Positions 24,460-35,711 are shown, counted from the first letter of the stretch. The stretch: 64,000 bases of DNA from Methylobacter sp. (GCA_028716975.1 JAQUOU010000011.1:53318-117317); one strand, 5' to 3'. The notes: generated by a model not told the origin, from the sequence alone. Program-made: numbers and translations.

Positions 24460-25106
24460 TGTATAAACAACAACTATTGGATCAAACAATGGCTCCGCAA
24501 GCAGCGGGCGGACTAGTGCCTATCGTTATCGAGCAAACCGCTCGCGGTGAGCGTTCTTTCGATATTTATTCCCGATTATTAAAGGAAAGGGTTATTTTTC
24601 TGGTGGGTCAGGTTGAAGACTACATGGCCAACCTGGTTGTTGCCCAGTTACTCTTTCTTGAGTCAGAAAATCCTGATAAAGATATACATTTATATATAAA
24701 TTCTCCCGGAGGATCAGTTACCGCCGGTATGTCAATTTATGACACTATGCAATTTATTAAACCCGATGTAAGCACCATGTGTATCGGCCAGGCCGCCAGT
24801 ATGGGCGCCTTACTTCTTACTGGCGGGGCAAAAGGCAAACGGTATTGTCTGCCTCATTCACGAATGATGATTCATCAGCCCTTGGGCGGCTTTCAGGGAC
24901 AGGCTTCCGATATTGATATTCATGCACGGGAGATTCTGTCGATTCGGGAAAAGCTGAACAAAATTCTGGCTTTTCATACCGGTCAACCCCTGGAAAAAGT
25001 GCAGCTAGATACGGACAGAGATAACTTTTTGAGTGCTAACGGGGCTGTAAGTTATGGTCTGATCGATAAAGTATTATCAAGTCGAATCACTGGTATTGAT
25101 AAATAA
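24459..25106 (+). CDS. clpP: ATP-dependent Clp protease proteolytic subunit
   Basis: 215 residues. The catalytic serine lies in [11 protein letters not shown] (S114) and the histidine in [11 protein letters not shown] (H139), with an aspartate further on (DTDRDNF region). ClpP forms tetradecameric rings with ClpX or ClpA. It shares one base with the tig stop, so it is translationally coupled. Confidence 0.97.
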   Translation: MYKQQLLDQTMAPQAAGGLVPIVIEQTARGERSFDIYSRLLKERVIFLVGQVEDYMANLVVAQLLFLESENPDKDIHLYINSPGGSVTAGMSIYDTMQFIKPDVSTMCIGQAASMGALLLTGGAKGKRYCLPHSRMMIHQPLGGFQGQASDIDIHAREILSIREKLNKILAFHTGQPLEKVQLDTDRDNFLSANGAVSYGLIDKVLSSRITGIDK

Positions 25107-25194
25107 CCGTTGGTATCTTTGTGTATTTCGATATATTCTTTGTTATATCGAAAATAAATACATCACATTGGGATGTTTGCGGGAGTCCAAATTT

Positions 25195-26472
25195 ATGAGT
25201 AATGACAAAAACAGCAAAGACGACGATAAACTTCTTTATTGTTCTTTTTGCGGCAAAAGTCAGCATGAAGTGAGAAAGCTTATTGCCGGGCCATCAGTTT
25301 ATGTATGTGATGAATGCGTTGAGCTTTGTAATGATATTATAAAAGACGAATTGCAGGATGACTCTTCTTCCAGCGCTGACGAGTTGCCTAAACCAAAAGA
25401 GATAAAAGAAGAACTCGATGAATATGTCATTGGCCAGGAACGAGCGAAAAAGATTCTGGCTGTAGCTGTATATAACCATTACAAGCGTCTGCGCAGCAAG
25501 TCCAAAAAGGATACGGTTGAGTTAGCTAAGAGTAATATTCTATTGATTGGACCCACTGGCTCAGGGAAGACATTGCTGGCTGAGACATTGGCCCGTTTGC
25601 TGGATGTGCCTTTTACTATCGCTGATGCAACCACGCTGACAGAAGCAGGATATGTGGGTGAAGACGTAGAAAATATCATCCAGAAAATACTGCAAAAATG
25701 CGATTATGATGTAGAGAAGGCCGAAACCGGTATTGTTTATATTGATGAAATTGATAAAATTTCCAGAAAATCCGATAACCCGTCTATTACTCGCGATGTT
25801 TCCGGTGAAGGGGTTCAGCAGGCTTTATTAAAATTGATTGAAGGAACTATTGCTTCGGTTCCTCCCCAAGGTGGCCGCAAACACCCTCAGCAGGAATTTT
25901 TGCAGGTGAATACGGCTAATATACTGTTTATAGTCGGGGGCGCATTTGCAGGTTTGGACCGGGTTATTAAAGCACGCTCTGAAAAAGGCGGGATAGGTTT
26001 CTCAGCTGACGTAAAAACCAAGGATGAAGCTAAAAACGTTGGCCAACTTTTTGCAGAAGTTGAGTCTGAAGATTTGATTAAATACGGATTAATTCCGGAA
26101 TTTGTGGGTCGTCTTCCAGTCATTGCAACGTTAGAAGAACTGGATGAAAAGGCTCTGGTTCAAATATTGACAGTGCCCAAAAACGCCTTGATCAAACAAT
26201 ATCAACATTTATTTGAGATGGAAGGCGCTGAACTGGAATTTCGCGAAGAATCCTTGCATGCAATTGCCCGCAAATCGATGGAAAGAAAAACAGGCGCGAG
26301 GGGTTTAAGGACAATTGTCGAAAATGTCTTGCTGAATACTATGTATGAGTTGCCATCAGCAGATCACATTTGCAAGGTTGTAGTAGATGAAAGTGTTATT
26401 TTAGGCGAGTCGGAACCATTTCTGGTTTATGAAACCGAAAAGAAAAAAGCCTCAGCAGACCATAAGGGCTGA
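25195..26472 (+). CDS. clpX: ATP-dependent Clp protease ATP-binding subunit ClpX
   Basis: 425 residues from ATG 25195, chosen because it gives the normal N-terminus MSNDKN; a longer reading frame begins at 25096 inside clpP. The N-terminal zinc finger has YCSFCGKSQ and VCDECVELC; Walker A is [11 protein letters not shown], Walker B is [10 protein letters not shown], and sensor and arginine regions follow ([24 protein letters not shown]). It unfolds tagged proteins and feeds them to ClpP. A terminator follows immediately. Confidence 0.97.
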   Translation: MSNDKNSKDDDKLLYCSFCGKSQHEVRKLIAGPSVYVCDECVELCNDIIKDELQDDSSSSADELPKPKEIKEELDEYVIGQERAKKILAVAVYNHYKRLRSKSKKDTVELAKSNILLIGPTGSGKTLLAETLARLLDVPFTIADATTLTEAGYVGEDVENIIQKILQKCDYDVEKAETGIVYIDEIDKISRKSDNPSITRDVSGEGVQQALLKLIEGTIASVPPQGGRKHPQQEFLQVNTANILFIVGGAFAGLDRVIKARSEKGGIGFSADVKTKDEAKNVGQLFAEVESEDLIKYGLIPEFVGRLPVIATLEELDEKALVQILTVPKNALIKQYQHLFEMEGAELEFREESLHAIARKSMERKTGARGLRTIVENVLLNTMYELPSADHICKVVVDESVILGESEPFLVYETEKKKASADHKG

Positions 26473-26477
26473 ATGAT

Positions 26478-26511
26478 AAAAAAGGAGCTTTGTTTAAAGC
26501 TCCTTTTTTTT
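26478..26511 (+). terminator. Rho-independent terminator of tig-clpP-clpX
   Basis: Arms AAGGAGCTTT (26482-26491) and AAAGCTCCTT (26496-26505) with a GTTT loop, flanked by A-run and T-run. Confidence 0.92.
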
Positions 26512-26550
26512 GCGCTTTGAAGCGCAATATTGCTATTTTAAGTCCTATCC

Positions 26551-26578
26551 CTTGCTTTTTAAATTAGCACCCCCATAA
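26551..26578 (+). promoter_or_regulatory. Sigma-32 (RpoH)-type heat-shock promoter of lon
   Basis: TCCCTTGC at the -35 side (TTGCT 26552-26556) and CCCCATAA (26571-26578) at the -10 side, separated by 14 bases. This fits the RpoH pattern (CTTGAAA and CCCCATnT). The spacing is identical to that in the promoter of htpX at 53807. Confidence 0.65.
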
Positions 26579-26613
26579 TTTAATTCTTACGTAATTTGTT
26601 ATAGGTTCCCTTT

Positions 26614-29046
26614 ATGGAAACGCACAAAATCACCGAGTTACAACGAACAGATATTTTAATTCCAGTTTTACCACTAAGAGATGTAGTAGTTTATCCGCAT
26701 ATGGTAATTCCTTTATTTGTTGGCAGGGAAAGATCTATTGATGCTTTAGATGCTGCTATGAAGGATAACAAACAGATATTATTGGTTGCTCAAAAAGAGG
26801 CTGAAGTAGATGAGCCCGATTTTACTGATCTCTATGAGGTCGGTACTCTTGCCAATATTTTGCAGTTACTGAAGCTTCCTGATGGAACCGTCAAAGTGCT
26901 GGTTGAAGGCAGCCAGCGCAGTAAGGTTTTGCACTATAAAGAGACAGATGGCTTTTTCTCAGCCATCATAACAAAAATTAATGATGTCATAGAGTTATCC
27001 GAGCAAGAGCAGGAAGTCCTTCAACGGACAGTAATAAGTTCATTTGACCAATATGTCAAACTGAATAACAAGATTCCTCCGGAGGTACTGAATTCCCTGG
27101 CCGGCATTGATGATCCAAGTCGGCTGGCCGATACTATGGCGGCTCATATGACTTTAAAGGTTAATGAAAAGCAGGTCATACTTGAAACCGCGGATATTGA
27201 GAGGCGACTGGAAGATTTAATGACTTTAATGGAAGGTGAAGTTGATCTCCTGGAAATGGAGAAAAGAATTCGCGTGCGCGTTAAGCAGCAAATGGAAAAG
27301 AATCAAAGAGAATATTATTTGAACGAACAGATGAAAGCGATTCAAAAAGAGTTGGGCGAAATGGAAGACGTGCCCAACGAAATTGAAGAGCTGGAAAAGA
27401 AAATCGAAAATGCCGGGATGTCTAAGGAAGCAAGAACAAAGGCAGATACCGAGCTCAATAAATTAAAATTAATGTCGCCTATGTCAGCTGAAGCCACTGT
27501 GGTGCGTAATTATATTGACTGGATGGTCAATGTGCCCTGGAAGAAAAGAACTAAAGTGCGGCATGACCTAAAAGTTGCCGAGCAGGTTCTGGAAACCGAA
27601 CACTATGGCTTAGAGAAGGTAAAGGAACGTATCCTTGAGTATCTCGCCGTGCAACAGAGGGTGAAGCAACTCAAGGGCCCCATTTTATGCTTGGTGGGTC
27701 CTCCTGGGGTAGGTAAAACATCACTGGGTGAATCCATCGCCAGAGCCACCAATCGAAAATATGTGCGTATGGCATTGGGTGGTGTAAGAGATGAAGCAGA
27801 GATCCGCGGACATCGCCGAACTTACATTGGTTCTATGCCCGGCAAGATTTTACAGAACCTGGCTAAAGTAAAAACTCGCAATCCGATGTTCTTACTGGAT
27901 GAAATTGACAAAATGGCGGCTGATTTTCGGGGTGATCCAGCGTCGGCTTTATTGGAAGTGCTGGATCCTGAACAAAACCATACTTTTTCAGATCATTATC
28001 TGGAAGTAGATTTTGATTTGTCTGATGTGATGTTTGTCGCTACCGCCAATACCATGAACATCCCTCCGGCTTTGTTGGACAGAATGGAGGTCATAAGGCT
28101 GGCCGGTTATACGGAAGACGAAAAAATCAATATAGCTATCCGTTACCTGATTCCCAAACAGGTTAAAAATAATGGTCTGGAAGAGAAGGAAATTGAAATT
28201 TCAGAAGAGGCAGTCAGGGATATGATCCGTTATTATTCAAGAGAAGCCGGAGTTCGAAGTCTTGAGAGAGAAATCTCTAAAATCTGTCGTAAAGTCGTCA
28301 AAGATCTGTTACTGATACGAGAGCAAGATAAAGTTCTGGTGACTCCGGAGAGTTTGGGTAAATACTTGGGAGTTAAGCGCTTTAATTATGGTCTTGCAGA
28401 AGAAAAGGACCAGATTGGACAGGTTACAGGTTTAGCGTGGACAGAAGTAGGAGGCGAATTATTAACCATTGAAACAGCGGTAATCCCTGGAAAAGGAAAA
28501 CATTCGACAACAGGCAAGCTTGGCGATGTTATGAAAGAATCAATTGAGGCCGCAATGACAGTGGTGAGAAGCCGTTCGGAAGTCTTGGGCATAGACAATG
28601 AATTGTTTCAGAAAAACGATATACATATTCATGTGCCTGAGGGAGCAACACCCAAAGATGGCCCAAGTGCAGGGATAGGGATGTGTACGGCCATTATTTC
28701 GGCCTTAACAAAAATACCGGTCCGGGCAAGCGTAGCCATGACCGGCGAGATTACCTTACGCGGCGAAGTATTGCCTATCGGCGGATTAAAAGAAAAGCTC
28801 CTGGCCGCTCATCGCGGCGGAATCACAACGGTTTTGATTCCTTTGGAAAATGAAAAGGATCTGGTCGAGATACCTGAGAATATAAAGCAGAATCTGGACA
28901 TCCGAACTGTGCATTGGATAGATGAGGTTTTGGAAGTGGCTCTGCAACATATGCCGGTTCCAGTTCCTAAAAAAGATATTGAAGAGCAAGCTAAAAATGA
29001 AGCTGAAGCAGTTAAACTACTAAATCAGGGTCTTACTGCCCATTAA
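26614..29046 (+). CDS. lon: ATP-dependent Lon protease
   Basis: 810 residues. The order is: N-terminal substrate-binding LON domain ([20 protein letters not shown]), a coiled-coil region with [17 protein letters not shown], an AAA+ domain with Walker [13 protein letters not shown] (about residue 362) and FLLDEIDKM, and a C-terminal S16 protease domain with catalytic Ser in [10 protein letters not shown] (about 685) and Lys in [10 protein letters not shown] (about 727). It degrades misfolded and regulatory proteins. It has its own sigma-32-like promoter and lies between clpX and hupB, the standard order. Confidence 0.98.
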   Translation: METHKITELQRTDILIPVLPLRDVVVYPHMVIPLFVGRERSIDALDAAMKDNKQILLVAQKEAEVDEPDFTDLYEVGTLANILQLLKLPDGTVKVLVEGSQRSKVLHYKETDGFFSAIITKINDVIELSEQEQEVLQRTVISSFDQYVKLNNKIPPEVLNSLAGIDDPSRLADTMAAHMTLKVNEKQVILETADIERRLEDLMTLMEGEVDLLEMEKRIRVRVKQQMEKNQREYYLNEQMKAIQKELGEMEDVPNEIEELEKKIENAGMSKEARTKADTELNKLKLMSPMSAEATVVRNYIDWMVNVPWKKRTKVRHDLKVAEQVLETEHYGLEKVKERILEYLAVQQRVKQLKGPILCLVGPPGVGKTSLGESIARATNRKYVRMALGGVRDEAEIRGHRRTYIGSMPGKILQNLAKVKTRNPMFLLDEIDKMAADFRGDPASALLEVLDPEQNHTFSDHYLEVDFDLSDVMFVATANTMNIPPALLDRMEVIRLAGYTEDEKINIAIRYLIPKQVKNNGLEEKEIEISEEAVRDMIRYYSREAGVRSLEREISKICRKVVKDLLLIREQDKVLVTPESLGKYLGVKRFNYGLAEEKDQIGQVTGLAWTEVGGELLTIETAVIPGKGKHSTTGKLGDVMKESIEAAMTVVRSRSEVLGIDNELFQKNDIHIHVPEGATPKDGPSAGIGMCTAIISALTKIPVRASVAMTGEITLRGEVLPIGGLKEKLLAAHRGGITTVLIPLENEKDLVEIPENIKQNLDIRTVHWIDEVLEVALQHMPVPVPKKDIEEQAKNEAEAVKLLNQGLTAH

Positions 29047-29116
29047 AATAAATGCGCGGCTATGAGGAGACTAAACCATAAAACCGCAAAAATCATGGTT
29101 TCCAGGGGGTTAATAC

Positions 29117-29146
29117 TTGACACTCCGTAAGTGACATTGATATAAA
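29117..29146 (+). promoter_or_regulatory. Sigma-70 promoter of hupB
   Basis: Perfect TTGACA (29117-29122), an 18-base spacer and TATAAA (29141-29146), about 95 bases before the hupB start. Confidence 0.75.
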
Positions 29147-29242
29147 GGCAGGTGTTTTCTCATGTTGCCAGAGATTAGACATAAAAATTAACATACTGAT
29201 TTTTAATAAATAAACATAATAATGATTTCCTAAGGGGGAATA

Positions 29243-29515
29243 ATGAATAAATCGGAACTTATTGATGCTATTGCAGAGTCTTCTGACTTAACAAAAGCGG
29301 ATGCTGGACGTGCTTTAGATGGCTTTATTAAAGCAGTTGAGGGCGCTTTGACTAAAGGTGATTCTGTGGCTTTAGTTGGTTTTGGAACATATTCTGTAAA
29401 GGAAAGGGCCGAACGTAAAGGCCGCAATCCACAGACCGGGGAGGAAATTACTATTAAGGCTGCAAAAATTCCATCATTTAAAGCTGGCAAATCTTTAAAA
29501 GATGCGGTAAACTAA
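29243..29515 (+). CDS. hupB: DNA-binding protein HU-beta
   Basis: 90 residues, the normal HU size: [28 protein letters not shown], then [28 protein letters not shown], the DNA-wrapping arm, and a C-terminal helix. It bends and compacts DNA as a dimer. TAAGGGGG lies upstream of ATG. Directly followed by tRNA-Val. Confidence 0.97.
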   Translation: MNKSELIDAIAESSDLTKADAGRALDGFIKAVEGALTKGDSVALVGFGTYSVKERAERKGRNPQTGEEITIKAAKIPSFKAGKSLKDAVN

Positions 29516-29527
29516 CTTTTTTTAGTC

Positions 29528-29603
29528 GGGTGCTTAGCTCAGCTGGGAGAGCATCGCCCTTACAAGGCGAGGGTCGGGGGTTCGATCCCCTCAGCACCCA
29601 CCA
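29528..29603 (+). tRNA. tRNA-Val (anticodon UAC)
   Basis: 76 bases with encoded CCA. Acceptor GGGTGCT pairs with AGCACCC; the anticodon arm CGCCC-TTACAAG-GCGAG has anticodon TAC. Confidence 0.97.
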
Positions 29604-29608
29604 GACTT

Positions 29609-29685
29609 GGAGTGGTAGTTCAGTTGGTTAGAATACCGGCCTGTCACGCCGGTGGTCGCGGGTTCGAGCCCCGTCCACTCCGCCA
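29609..29685 (+). tRNA. tRNA-Asp (anticodon GUC)
   Basis: 77 bases with encoded CCA. Acceptor GGAGTGG pairs with CCACTCC; the anticodon arm CCGGC-CTGTCAC-GCCGG has anticodon GTC. It lies five bases after tRNA-Val and is surely co-transcribed. Confidence 0.97.
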
Positions 29686-29694
29686 AATCACAAG

Positions 29695-29725
29695 CCTCGA
29701 ACCGTCTGGTTCGAGGTTTTTTTTT
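29695..29725 (+). terminator. Rho-independent terminator after tRNA-Asp
   Basis: Perfect 9-base arms CCTCGAACC (29695-29703) and GGTTCGAGG (29708-29716), loop GTCT, followed by nine T. Confidence 0.95.
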
Positions 29726-29763
29726 GGGTAAAATTTAGTTGATTCAATAGGATAGAGCTATAT

Positions 29764-31644
29764 ATGCTGACAAAAATTAGAGAAAAAGCGCAAGGTGCTT
29801 TTGCATGGGGAATCTTGATAATAATTTGTGTACCCTTTGCTCTATGGGGCATTCAAAATTATATAGATACCGGTAAAGAAGCGCCGGTTGCAACCGTGGG
29901 CGATAAGGATTTTTATCAGCGCGACGTTAATAAAGCCTATGAACAATATAGTCAGACTCTACAGGGAATGGCGATCGATGAGCAAGCCTTAAAAGCGCAG
30001 GCTTTGGATAAGCTGATAAAGGATGAGGTATTATTACAATATGTTCATAAAGAAGGCCTTGTAGCAAGCGATGATACGGCACGTGAATTTATTAAATCCT
30101 TGGCCTATTTTCAGGTGGATGGTAAGTTCAATGACAAGCAATACAAAGCCTTGCTAAATTCACAACGAATTTCATCCGGTGAATTTATAAATAGAATCAA
30201 GAATGCATTGATCATGGAACAGTTTCAGCGCAGCATTATCGACAGCAGTTTTGCAACACAGCATGACATAGAAAGTTTTTTTAAAATTCAGAATCAGCAG
30301 CGCGATGTCAGTTATCTGACAATTGCCGTACCGAAATTGTCAGAGCAGCCCTCAGAGGAAGAGATTGCATCGTATTATCAACAGCACCACGATTTATATC
30401 AAACGCCTGAACAGGTTTCTGTAGAGTATGTGGAGTTGTCGCTGGAAGAGATAGCCAAGCATGTGGCTGTCACGGATGATAAATTGAAAGCTTTCTATGA
30501 AGAACAAAAAGATCAGTATACAACCCCGGAACGAAGAAAAATCAGTCATATTTTATTTGCCGTCAATGATAAGACCGATGAAAAAACGGCTTTGGACAAA
30601 GCTTTAAAAGTAAAACAGGAACTGGCAAATAAAGACTTTGCAGTTGTAGCTTCAGAAGTTTCGGATGATAAATTAACGGCTAAAACCGGTGGTGATTTAG
30701 GCTTATTTACTCCGGGAGTAATGGAGAAACCGTTTGAAGATGCGGCAAGCGCTTTGAAAGTCGGCGAAGTGTCAAATCCGGTGAAGTCATCATTTGGCTA
30801 TCATTTGATTAAAGTGACCGAACTAATACCGGGAAATATTAAACCTTTTGATGCCGTTAAGGAGGATGTAAAAAAAGCTTATCAGAAAGCCCAGGCAGAA
30901 ACTGCTTTTTATGAGGCTGGTGAAACTTTAACCGAAATGAGTTATGAGAACCCTGATAATCTGCAAACAGTTGCAGAAGCTTTAGGTGTTGCTGTTAAGA
31001 AATCGGCATTGTTCACCAGAGATAAAGGCGCAGATTTTGCCAATGAACAAAAAATTCGTGAGGCTGCATTTTCTGAAGAAGTATTGAAAGGCAATAACAG
31101 CACGCCTGTGGAATTGGGTGGCGACCGGCTGGTTGTATTACGGCTATTGGAGCACAAGCCTGCCGCTACGCTGGGTCTAAATGAGGTTAAGCAAGAAGTG
31201 GTAGCGCTCATATTAAAAGATAAAGCCAAACAACAGGCTGTGGAAAAAGCTTTGCAGATTAAATCGCGATTGCTGGCAGGGGAGTCAATTGAGTCAGTCG
31301 CTGCTGAAAATAAACTGGAAATAAAGAAATTAACAGGATTAAGCCGTAGAAAAAATGAGTTGCCGGAACAGTTGAGCGAGGTTATTTTTAAGGCGGTTAA
31401 ACCTATCGGCGGCAAACCAACTGTTTCTACAACAGCATTGCCCTCCGGAGAACAAATAGTTGTAAGCTTGTCCAAAGTAAAAGAAGGAATAATGAGCGAA
31501 GAAGATAAGAAGCAACTGGAGTTGGCCAAGAAGAATATCGCCAAAGCTTTCGGCCAGACTGAATTCAATGCAGTGGTAAGCAGTCTGCAGGCAGAAGCTG
31601 ATATTTCGGTTAAGCCGCAAGCTGAAATATCAAAGGCTCAATAA
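29764..31644 (+). CDS. ppiD: Periplasmic folding chaperone PpiD (SurA N-terminal and parvulin domains)
   Basis: 626 residues. One transmembrane anchor (about 14-33, FAWGILIIICVPFALWGI) precedes a SurA-like N-terminal domain (about 40-220) and a parvulin prolyl isomerase domain (about 255-355: RRKISHILFAVND, GGDLGLFTPGVMEKPFEDAA, SSFGYHLIKV). It assists folding of proteins leaving the Sec translocon. Its position after hupB and the tRNAs is typical. A bidirectional terminator separates it from the convergent fabI. Confidence 0.95.
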   Translation: MLTKIREKAQGAFAWGILIIICVPFALWGIQNYIDTGKEAPVATVGDKDFYQRDVNKAYEQYSQTLQGMAIDEQALKAQALDKLIKDEVLLQYVHKEGLVASDDTAREFIKSLAYFQVDGKFNDKQYKALLNSQRISSGEFINRIKNALIMEQFQRSIIDSSFATQHDIESFFKIQNQQRDVSYLTIAVPKLSEQPSEEEIASYYQQHHDLYQTPEQVSVEYVELSLEEIAKHVAVTDDKLKAFYEEQKDQYTTPERRKISHILFAVNDKTDEKTALDKALKVKQELANKDFAVVASEVSDDKLTAKTGGDLGLFTPGVMEKPFEDAASALKVGEVSNPVKSSFGYHLIKVTELIPGNIKPFDAVKEDVKKAYQKAQAETAFYEAGETLTEMSYENPDNLQTVAEALGVAVKKSALFTRDKGADFANEQKIREAAFSEEVLKGNNSTPVELGGDRLVVLRLLEHKPAATLGLNEVKQEVVALILKDKAKQQAVEKALQIKSRLLAGESIESVAAENKLEIKKLTGLSRRKNELPEQLSEVIFKAVKPIGGKPTVSTTALPSGEQIVVSLSKVKEGIMSEEDKKQLELAKKNIAKAFGQTEFNAVVSSLQAEADISVKPQAEISKAQ

Positions 31645-31660
31645 CAAACTGAGCGGAAAT

Positions 31661-31689
31661 AAAAAAGGGAGCGTTCAGCTCCCTTTTTT
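31661..31689. terminator. Bidirectional terminator between ppiD and fabI
   Basis: AAAAAAGGGAGC (31661-31672) and GCTCCCTTTTTT (31678-31689) with a five-base loop; it serves both convergent genes. Confidence 0.93.
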
Positions 31690-31704
31690 ATGCGACTAAA
31701 TTCT

Positions 31705-32487
31705 TTAGGAGGCCGCTAAGCCTGCGATATTATAGCCGGCGTCCACATAAGTGATTTCTCCGGTAATACCGGATGCAAGATCCGAGCATAGAAAAGCAGC
31801 AGCGTTACCAACCTCTTCAATCGTAACATTTTTCTTTAACGGTGATGAGTCGGCTGCCTTACTGAGCATGGATTTAAAATTATTGATACCGGATGCGGCC
31901 AGCGTCCTGATCGGCCCTGCCGAAATAGCATTAACTCGTGTACCTTCAGCCCCTAGGGCTACCGCCATATAACGGACATTCGCTTCCAGACTGGCTTTGG
32001 CAACCCCCATTACATTGTAATTGGGAATAACTCGTTCAGCGCCTAAATAGGTTAATGTTAACAGCGAGCCGTTACGACCGCTCATCATCGCTCTGCCGGC
32101 TTTAGCCAGCGCCGTAAAGCTGTACGAACTGATATCGTGAGCAATTCTGAAATTTTCTCTTGTAGTGGCATTGACATAATCACCATCCAGCGCGTCGCGA
32201 GGGGCAAAAGCCACTGAATGAACAATACAATCCAGAGCATCCCAGTGCTTGCCCAGCGCTTCAAAAACATGAGTTATATGCTCGTCGATGCCGACGTCGC
32301 ATTCAATGGTAATTTTTGAATTACATTCTTCTGCCATTGCTTCGACACGGCTTTGGAGCTTGTCATTTTGGAAAGTAAAGGCTAATTCAGCTCCTTCGCG
32401 GTGCATAGCTTGGGCAATCCCCCATGCAATTGAACGGTTACTGGCTAAACCCACAATCAAGACACGTTTGCCTTGCATGAAACCCAT
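31705..32487 (-). CDS. fabI: Enoyl-[acyl-carrier-protein] reductase (NADH)
   Basis: 260 residues, SDR fold. The N-terminal nucleotide loop is [13 protein letters not shown]. The catalytic residues match FabI: Tyr147 in TYLGAE, Tyr157 and Lys164 in YNVMGVAK (E. coli 146, 156, 163). It reduces enoyl-ACP in the last step of fatty-acid elongation and is the target of triclosan-type inhibitors. AAGGAGTAA lies seven bases upstream of ATG. Confidence 0.96.
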   Translation of the reverse strand: MGFMQGKRVLIVGLASNRSIAWGIAQAMHREGAELAFTFQNDKLQSRVEAMAEECNSKITIECDVGIDEHITHVFEALGKHWDALDCIVHSVAFAPRDALDGDYVNATTRENFRIAHDISSYSFTALAKAGRAMMSGRNGSLLTLTYLGAERVIPNYNVMGVAKASLEANVRYMAVALGAEGTRVNAISAGPIRTLAASGINNFKSMLSKAADSSPLKKNVTIEEVGNAAAFLCSDLASGITGEITYVDAGYNIAGLAAS

Positions 32488-32765
32488 AGATATTTACTCC
32501 TTATTATTTAAATGGCTTGTTGATATAATGGCCGCAAGTATCTATGATCCATCTAATGATGTCCAGCACTTTGTCATCGATCTACTTTCATGCTTTCAAG
32601 GCAGCATTACTCTGGTCTTGTTGTAAAGCGGCAACGATGTTTCATCACCGGATAATTCCCCATCCGAGGAGCGGTGGCGCATCTTTCTAGAAGCTTTCAA
32701 GACGAGCTGGATCAAGGCGGTATTACGTAAGCCGCCGCTAAAATTCTTTAGACATACTGAAAAAC

Positions 32766-34619
32766 ATGTTAAAACAAGTGACCACCCGAGACTGGATTCT
32801 CTATTCGCTTCTTAGCCTGCTGATATTAATGTTACTGCTGGCTATGTATCAGATTGACCGTCAATGGCTGAAACTCACCGATATGCAAACTGCCATGTCG
32901 GAACAGACAAAAACCATGCGCGAATTGCGCATCGCCATTTCTTCCGGCTCTATACAGACCACATCGGCAACAACTTCCACTGTCACCGAAGAGGTTGCAT
33001 TGGCCTTCAAACGAGCCTATGCCGCTACCCGTCTGCCGGATTATGCGCAAGGCGACTGGAATGTGGAAGCCTTCGGTACCAACCTCAAGACCATCACTCC
33101 TTTAGTTTCCAGCGACGCCTATGCTTCCAATGTGCAAAGCTATGTGCTGGAGAGTCTGATTACCCGTAATCCCGATACCCTGGAATGGGAAGGCTTAATC
33201 GCTAAAAGCTGGAAGGTCAGCGAAGATGGTTTAGTGATCAGCTTTCAGATGCGTGATGATGTGAGTTTTTCTGACGGCGAACCGCTGACCGCTGAGGACG
33301 TGGTTTTTACCTTTGATTTTATTATGACCGAGACGATCCAGGCGCCGCGCGATAGAGCGTATCTGGAAAAGATCAAGAAGGTGAAGGCCAACGGCAAGTA
33401 TGAAGTCGTGTTTACCTTCAAAGAATCGTATTTCGAGGCCCTGTCACTGGCTGGCGGCATGTCGATTTTGCCCAAGCATTTTTACGCAAGCTATTTGAAG
33501 GCGCCGCAAAAATTTAACGAATCCAAAGGGTTGCTATTGGGGAGTGGGCCATACAAGCTGATCGACCCCAAGAATTGGACGCCTGACAAGGGGAATGTGG
33601 AACTGGTGCGGAATGAGCGCTATTGGGGCGACGTGCAACCGTCCTATAATCGCCTATTGTGGAAAATCATCCAGAACGACAGCGCGCGGCTGACCACATT
33701 TCGTAATGGCGACATCGATACTTATTCGGCTCGTCCGGTCGAGTACCAAGAACTAAAAAAAGATGCGCAGATCATCGCCAAGAGCCAGAATTTCGAATAT
33801 ATGCCGCCGGTAGTCGGTTACAGTTATATCGGCTGGAACCAGGAACGCGCAGGCAAACCTACGCGCTTTGCAGACAAACGTGTCAGGCAAGCGATGACCT
33901 ATCTTACTGATGTCAGCCGTGTCATAAAGGATGTTTATCTGGATTACGCAGAGCCCGCTGTCAGCCCCTTCGGTAATATCAGTAAGCAGCACGATGATAC
34001 CCTGCAGCCTTACAAATTCGATTTGGATAAGGCCAAAGCTTTACTGAAAGAGGCGGGCTATGAAGATCGTAACGGCGACGGGGTATTGGAAGATAAGTCG
34101 GGCAAGCCTTTTGAATTCAAACTGACCTATTTTCAATCGAATGAGGATACCAAGCGTATGGTGTTGCTGCTGAAAGACCTGTATGCCCGTGCCGGCGTGC
34201 GGATGATCCCATTTCCGCAGGAATGGCCGGTGATGCTGGAAAATCTGGATAAAAAAGACTTCGATGCGATCACGCTTGGCTGGACCAGCGGAATTGAAAC
34301 CGATTTATACCAGATTTTTCACAGCGCTCAGGCAATGAGTAATGGTGATAATTACATCAGCTACAAAAATCCGGCGCTGGATGAGCTTATTGTTGAAGCG
34401 CGGCGAACTGTCGATGAAGGTAAACGCATGCCGTTATGGCAACAGGCCGAGCGAATAATCTATCAGGATCAACCCTATACTTTCCTGATGCGCCGCAAAA
34501 ATTTGCTATTTGTCGACAAACGCATCCACAACCTGCAAATGACCAAGTTGGGTTTGAACCTGGGGTCGTTGCCTTTAGAGAACTATGTACCTGCCGCCAA
34601 GCAGAAATACACTCAATAA
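32766..34619 (+). CDS. Peptide ABC transporter substrate-binding protein (YejA-like), membrane-anchored
   Basis: 617 residues. The SBP_bac_5 domain covers about residue 90 to the end (LESLITRNPDTLEWEGLIAKSW, FQMRDDVSFSDGEPLTAEDVVFTFDFI, YWGDVQPSYN, LTYFQSNEDTKRMVLLLKDL). The N-terminus is unusual: LYSLLSLLILMLLLAMY (about 12-28) is a transmembrane helix without a signal peptidase site or lipobox, followed by a coiled-coil-like stretch (about 30-60). The binding protein therefore appears tethered to the inner membrane by an uncleaved helix. First gene of a four-gene importer operon with gaps of 15 bases or less. Confidence 0.88.
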   Translation: MLKQVTTRDWILYSLLSLLILMLLLAMYQIDRQWLKLTDMQTAMSEQTKTMRELRIAISSGSIQTTSATTSTVTEEVALAFKRAYAATRLPDYAQGDWNVEAFGTNLKTITPLVSSDAYASNVQSYVLESLITRNPDTLEWEGLIAKSWKVSEDGLVISFQMRDDVSFSDGEPLTAEDVVFTFDFIMTETIQAPRDRAYLEKIKKVKANGKYEVVFTFKESYFEALSLAGGMSILPKHFYASYLKAPQKFNESKGLLLGSGPYKLIDPKNWTPDKGNVELVRNERYWGDVQPSYNRLLWKIIQNDSARLTTFRNGDIDTYSARPVEYQELKKDAQIIAKSQNFEYMPPVVGYSYIGWNQERAGKPTRFADKRVRQAMTYLTDVSRVIKDVYLDYAEPAVSPFGNISKQHDDTLQPYKFDLDKAKALLKEAGYEDRNGDGVLEDKSGKPFEFKLTYFQSNEDTKRMVLLLKDLYARAGVRMIPFPQEWPVMLENLDKKDFDAITLGWTSGIETDLYQIFHSAQAMSNGDNYISYKNPALDELIVEARRTVDEGKRMPLWQQAERIIYQDQPYTFLMRRKNLLFVDKRIHNLQMTKLGLNLGSLPLENYVPAAKQKYTQ

Positions 34620-34634
34620 GCGAAGGAATGGACG

Positions 34635-35711
34635 ATGTTGACTTATCTGGTTCGCCGCTTGCTGCTGATGATTCCTACTCTGCTGGGGATTACTATTCTG
34701 GTGTTCACGGTGATGGCACTATCGCCGGGAGGTATCAGTGCGCAAACACTGATCGGCGGTATGGACATGAAGCCGCAGGAAAAACAGGCGCTACTGAATT
34801 ATTACAACAAACGCTACGGGCTGGACCAACCAGCGCCGCTGCAATATCTGCACTGGCTGAATAATGTCTCGCCGATTGGTTTTGTGACTGACGAGCAGGG
34901 CAAGCGCGACGGGTTTTCTTTCAGCAAGGGTATGGATTTGGGTACCAGCTTTCAATACGGACGGCCGGTGTCGGATATTCTTGCCGAACGGATTCCCATC
35001 ACGCTGCTGCTTAATCTGGTCACTATTCCGTTCACTTATCTGATTGCGATTGTAGTAGGAATGAAGTCCGCCACCCATCGCGGCGGCTCTTTCGATGTGG
35101 GCATGGGGATGTCGATGCTGGCCTTGTGGTCTATTCCGACCATGCTGGCCGGGGTGCTGTTGCTGGGTTTTTTCGCCGATGTACAGCACTTTCAATGGTT
35201 TCCGACCGCAGGCATTAGCAGTCGTGAGGCGCAGGACATGCCATTTTTGCCGCATTGGGAAGAAACCGGGTTCGTGCGTGGCTTTCTGCTTGATCGGCTG
35301 TGGCATCTGGTATTGCCGGTGATCTGTCTATCCTACGGAAGTTTTGCGGCACTGGCGAAGTTGACGCGGACCTCCATTCTGGAAAACCTGCATTCCGATT
35401 ATGCAAGGACTGCCCGCGCCAAAGGGCTGGCAGAAAAAGAGGTATTGTGGCGGCATGTGTTCCGTAACAGCCTGTTGCCGCTAATCACTATATCGGCAGG
35501 ACTATTGCCCAGTCTGTTGGCGGGCTCTTTGATTGTGGAAAACATTTTCAGCATCAACGGCATGGGACAACTTGCTGTGGAAGCGGTAAAAGGCCGCGAC
35601 CGCGAACTGGTGTTGTCGATTACCTGGGTCAGCGGCTTTCTCACCTTAATAGGCTATTTGATTGCCGATTTCTGTTATACCTTGGCCGATCCACGGGTAA
35701 GCTATGACTAA
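34635..35711 (+). CDS. Peptide ABC transporter permease (YejB/OppB-like)
   Basis: 358 residues. It begins MLTYLVRRLLLMIPTLLGITI, the opening of OppB/DppB permeases, and has about six transmembrane helices; the EAA-like loop is DYARTARAKGLAEKEVLWRHVFRNSLLP. A large periplasmic insertion (about residues 45-110) carries DMKPQEKQALLNYYNKRYGLDQPAPLQ, as in YejB. GAAGGA lies upstream of ATG. It overlaps the next permease by eight bases. Confidence 0.9.
   Translation: MLTYLVRRLLLMIPTLLGITILVFTVMALSPGGISAQTLIGGMDMKPQEKQALLNYYNKRYGLDQPAPLQYLHWLNNVSPIGFVTDEQGKRDGFSFSKGMDLGTSFQYGRPVSDILAERIPITLLLNLVTIPFTYLIAIVVGMKSATHRGGSFDVGMGMSMLALWSIPTMLAGVLLLGFFADVQHFQWFPTAGISSREAQDMPFLPHWEETGFVRGFLLDRLWHLVLPVICLSYGSFAALAKLTRTSILENLHSDYARTARAKGLAEKEVLWRHVFRNSLLPLITISAGLLPSLLAGSLIVENIFSINGMGQLAVEAVKGRDRELVLSITWVSGFLTLIGYLIADFCYTLADPRVSYD

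Noticed and set aside
32720..32750. Hairpin GGCGG/CCGCC before the peptide importer as a regulatory element
   Set aside because: The stem is only five base pairs with a long loop, too weak to support a call.
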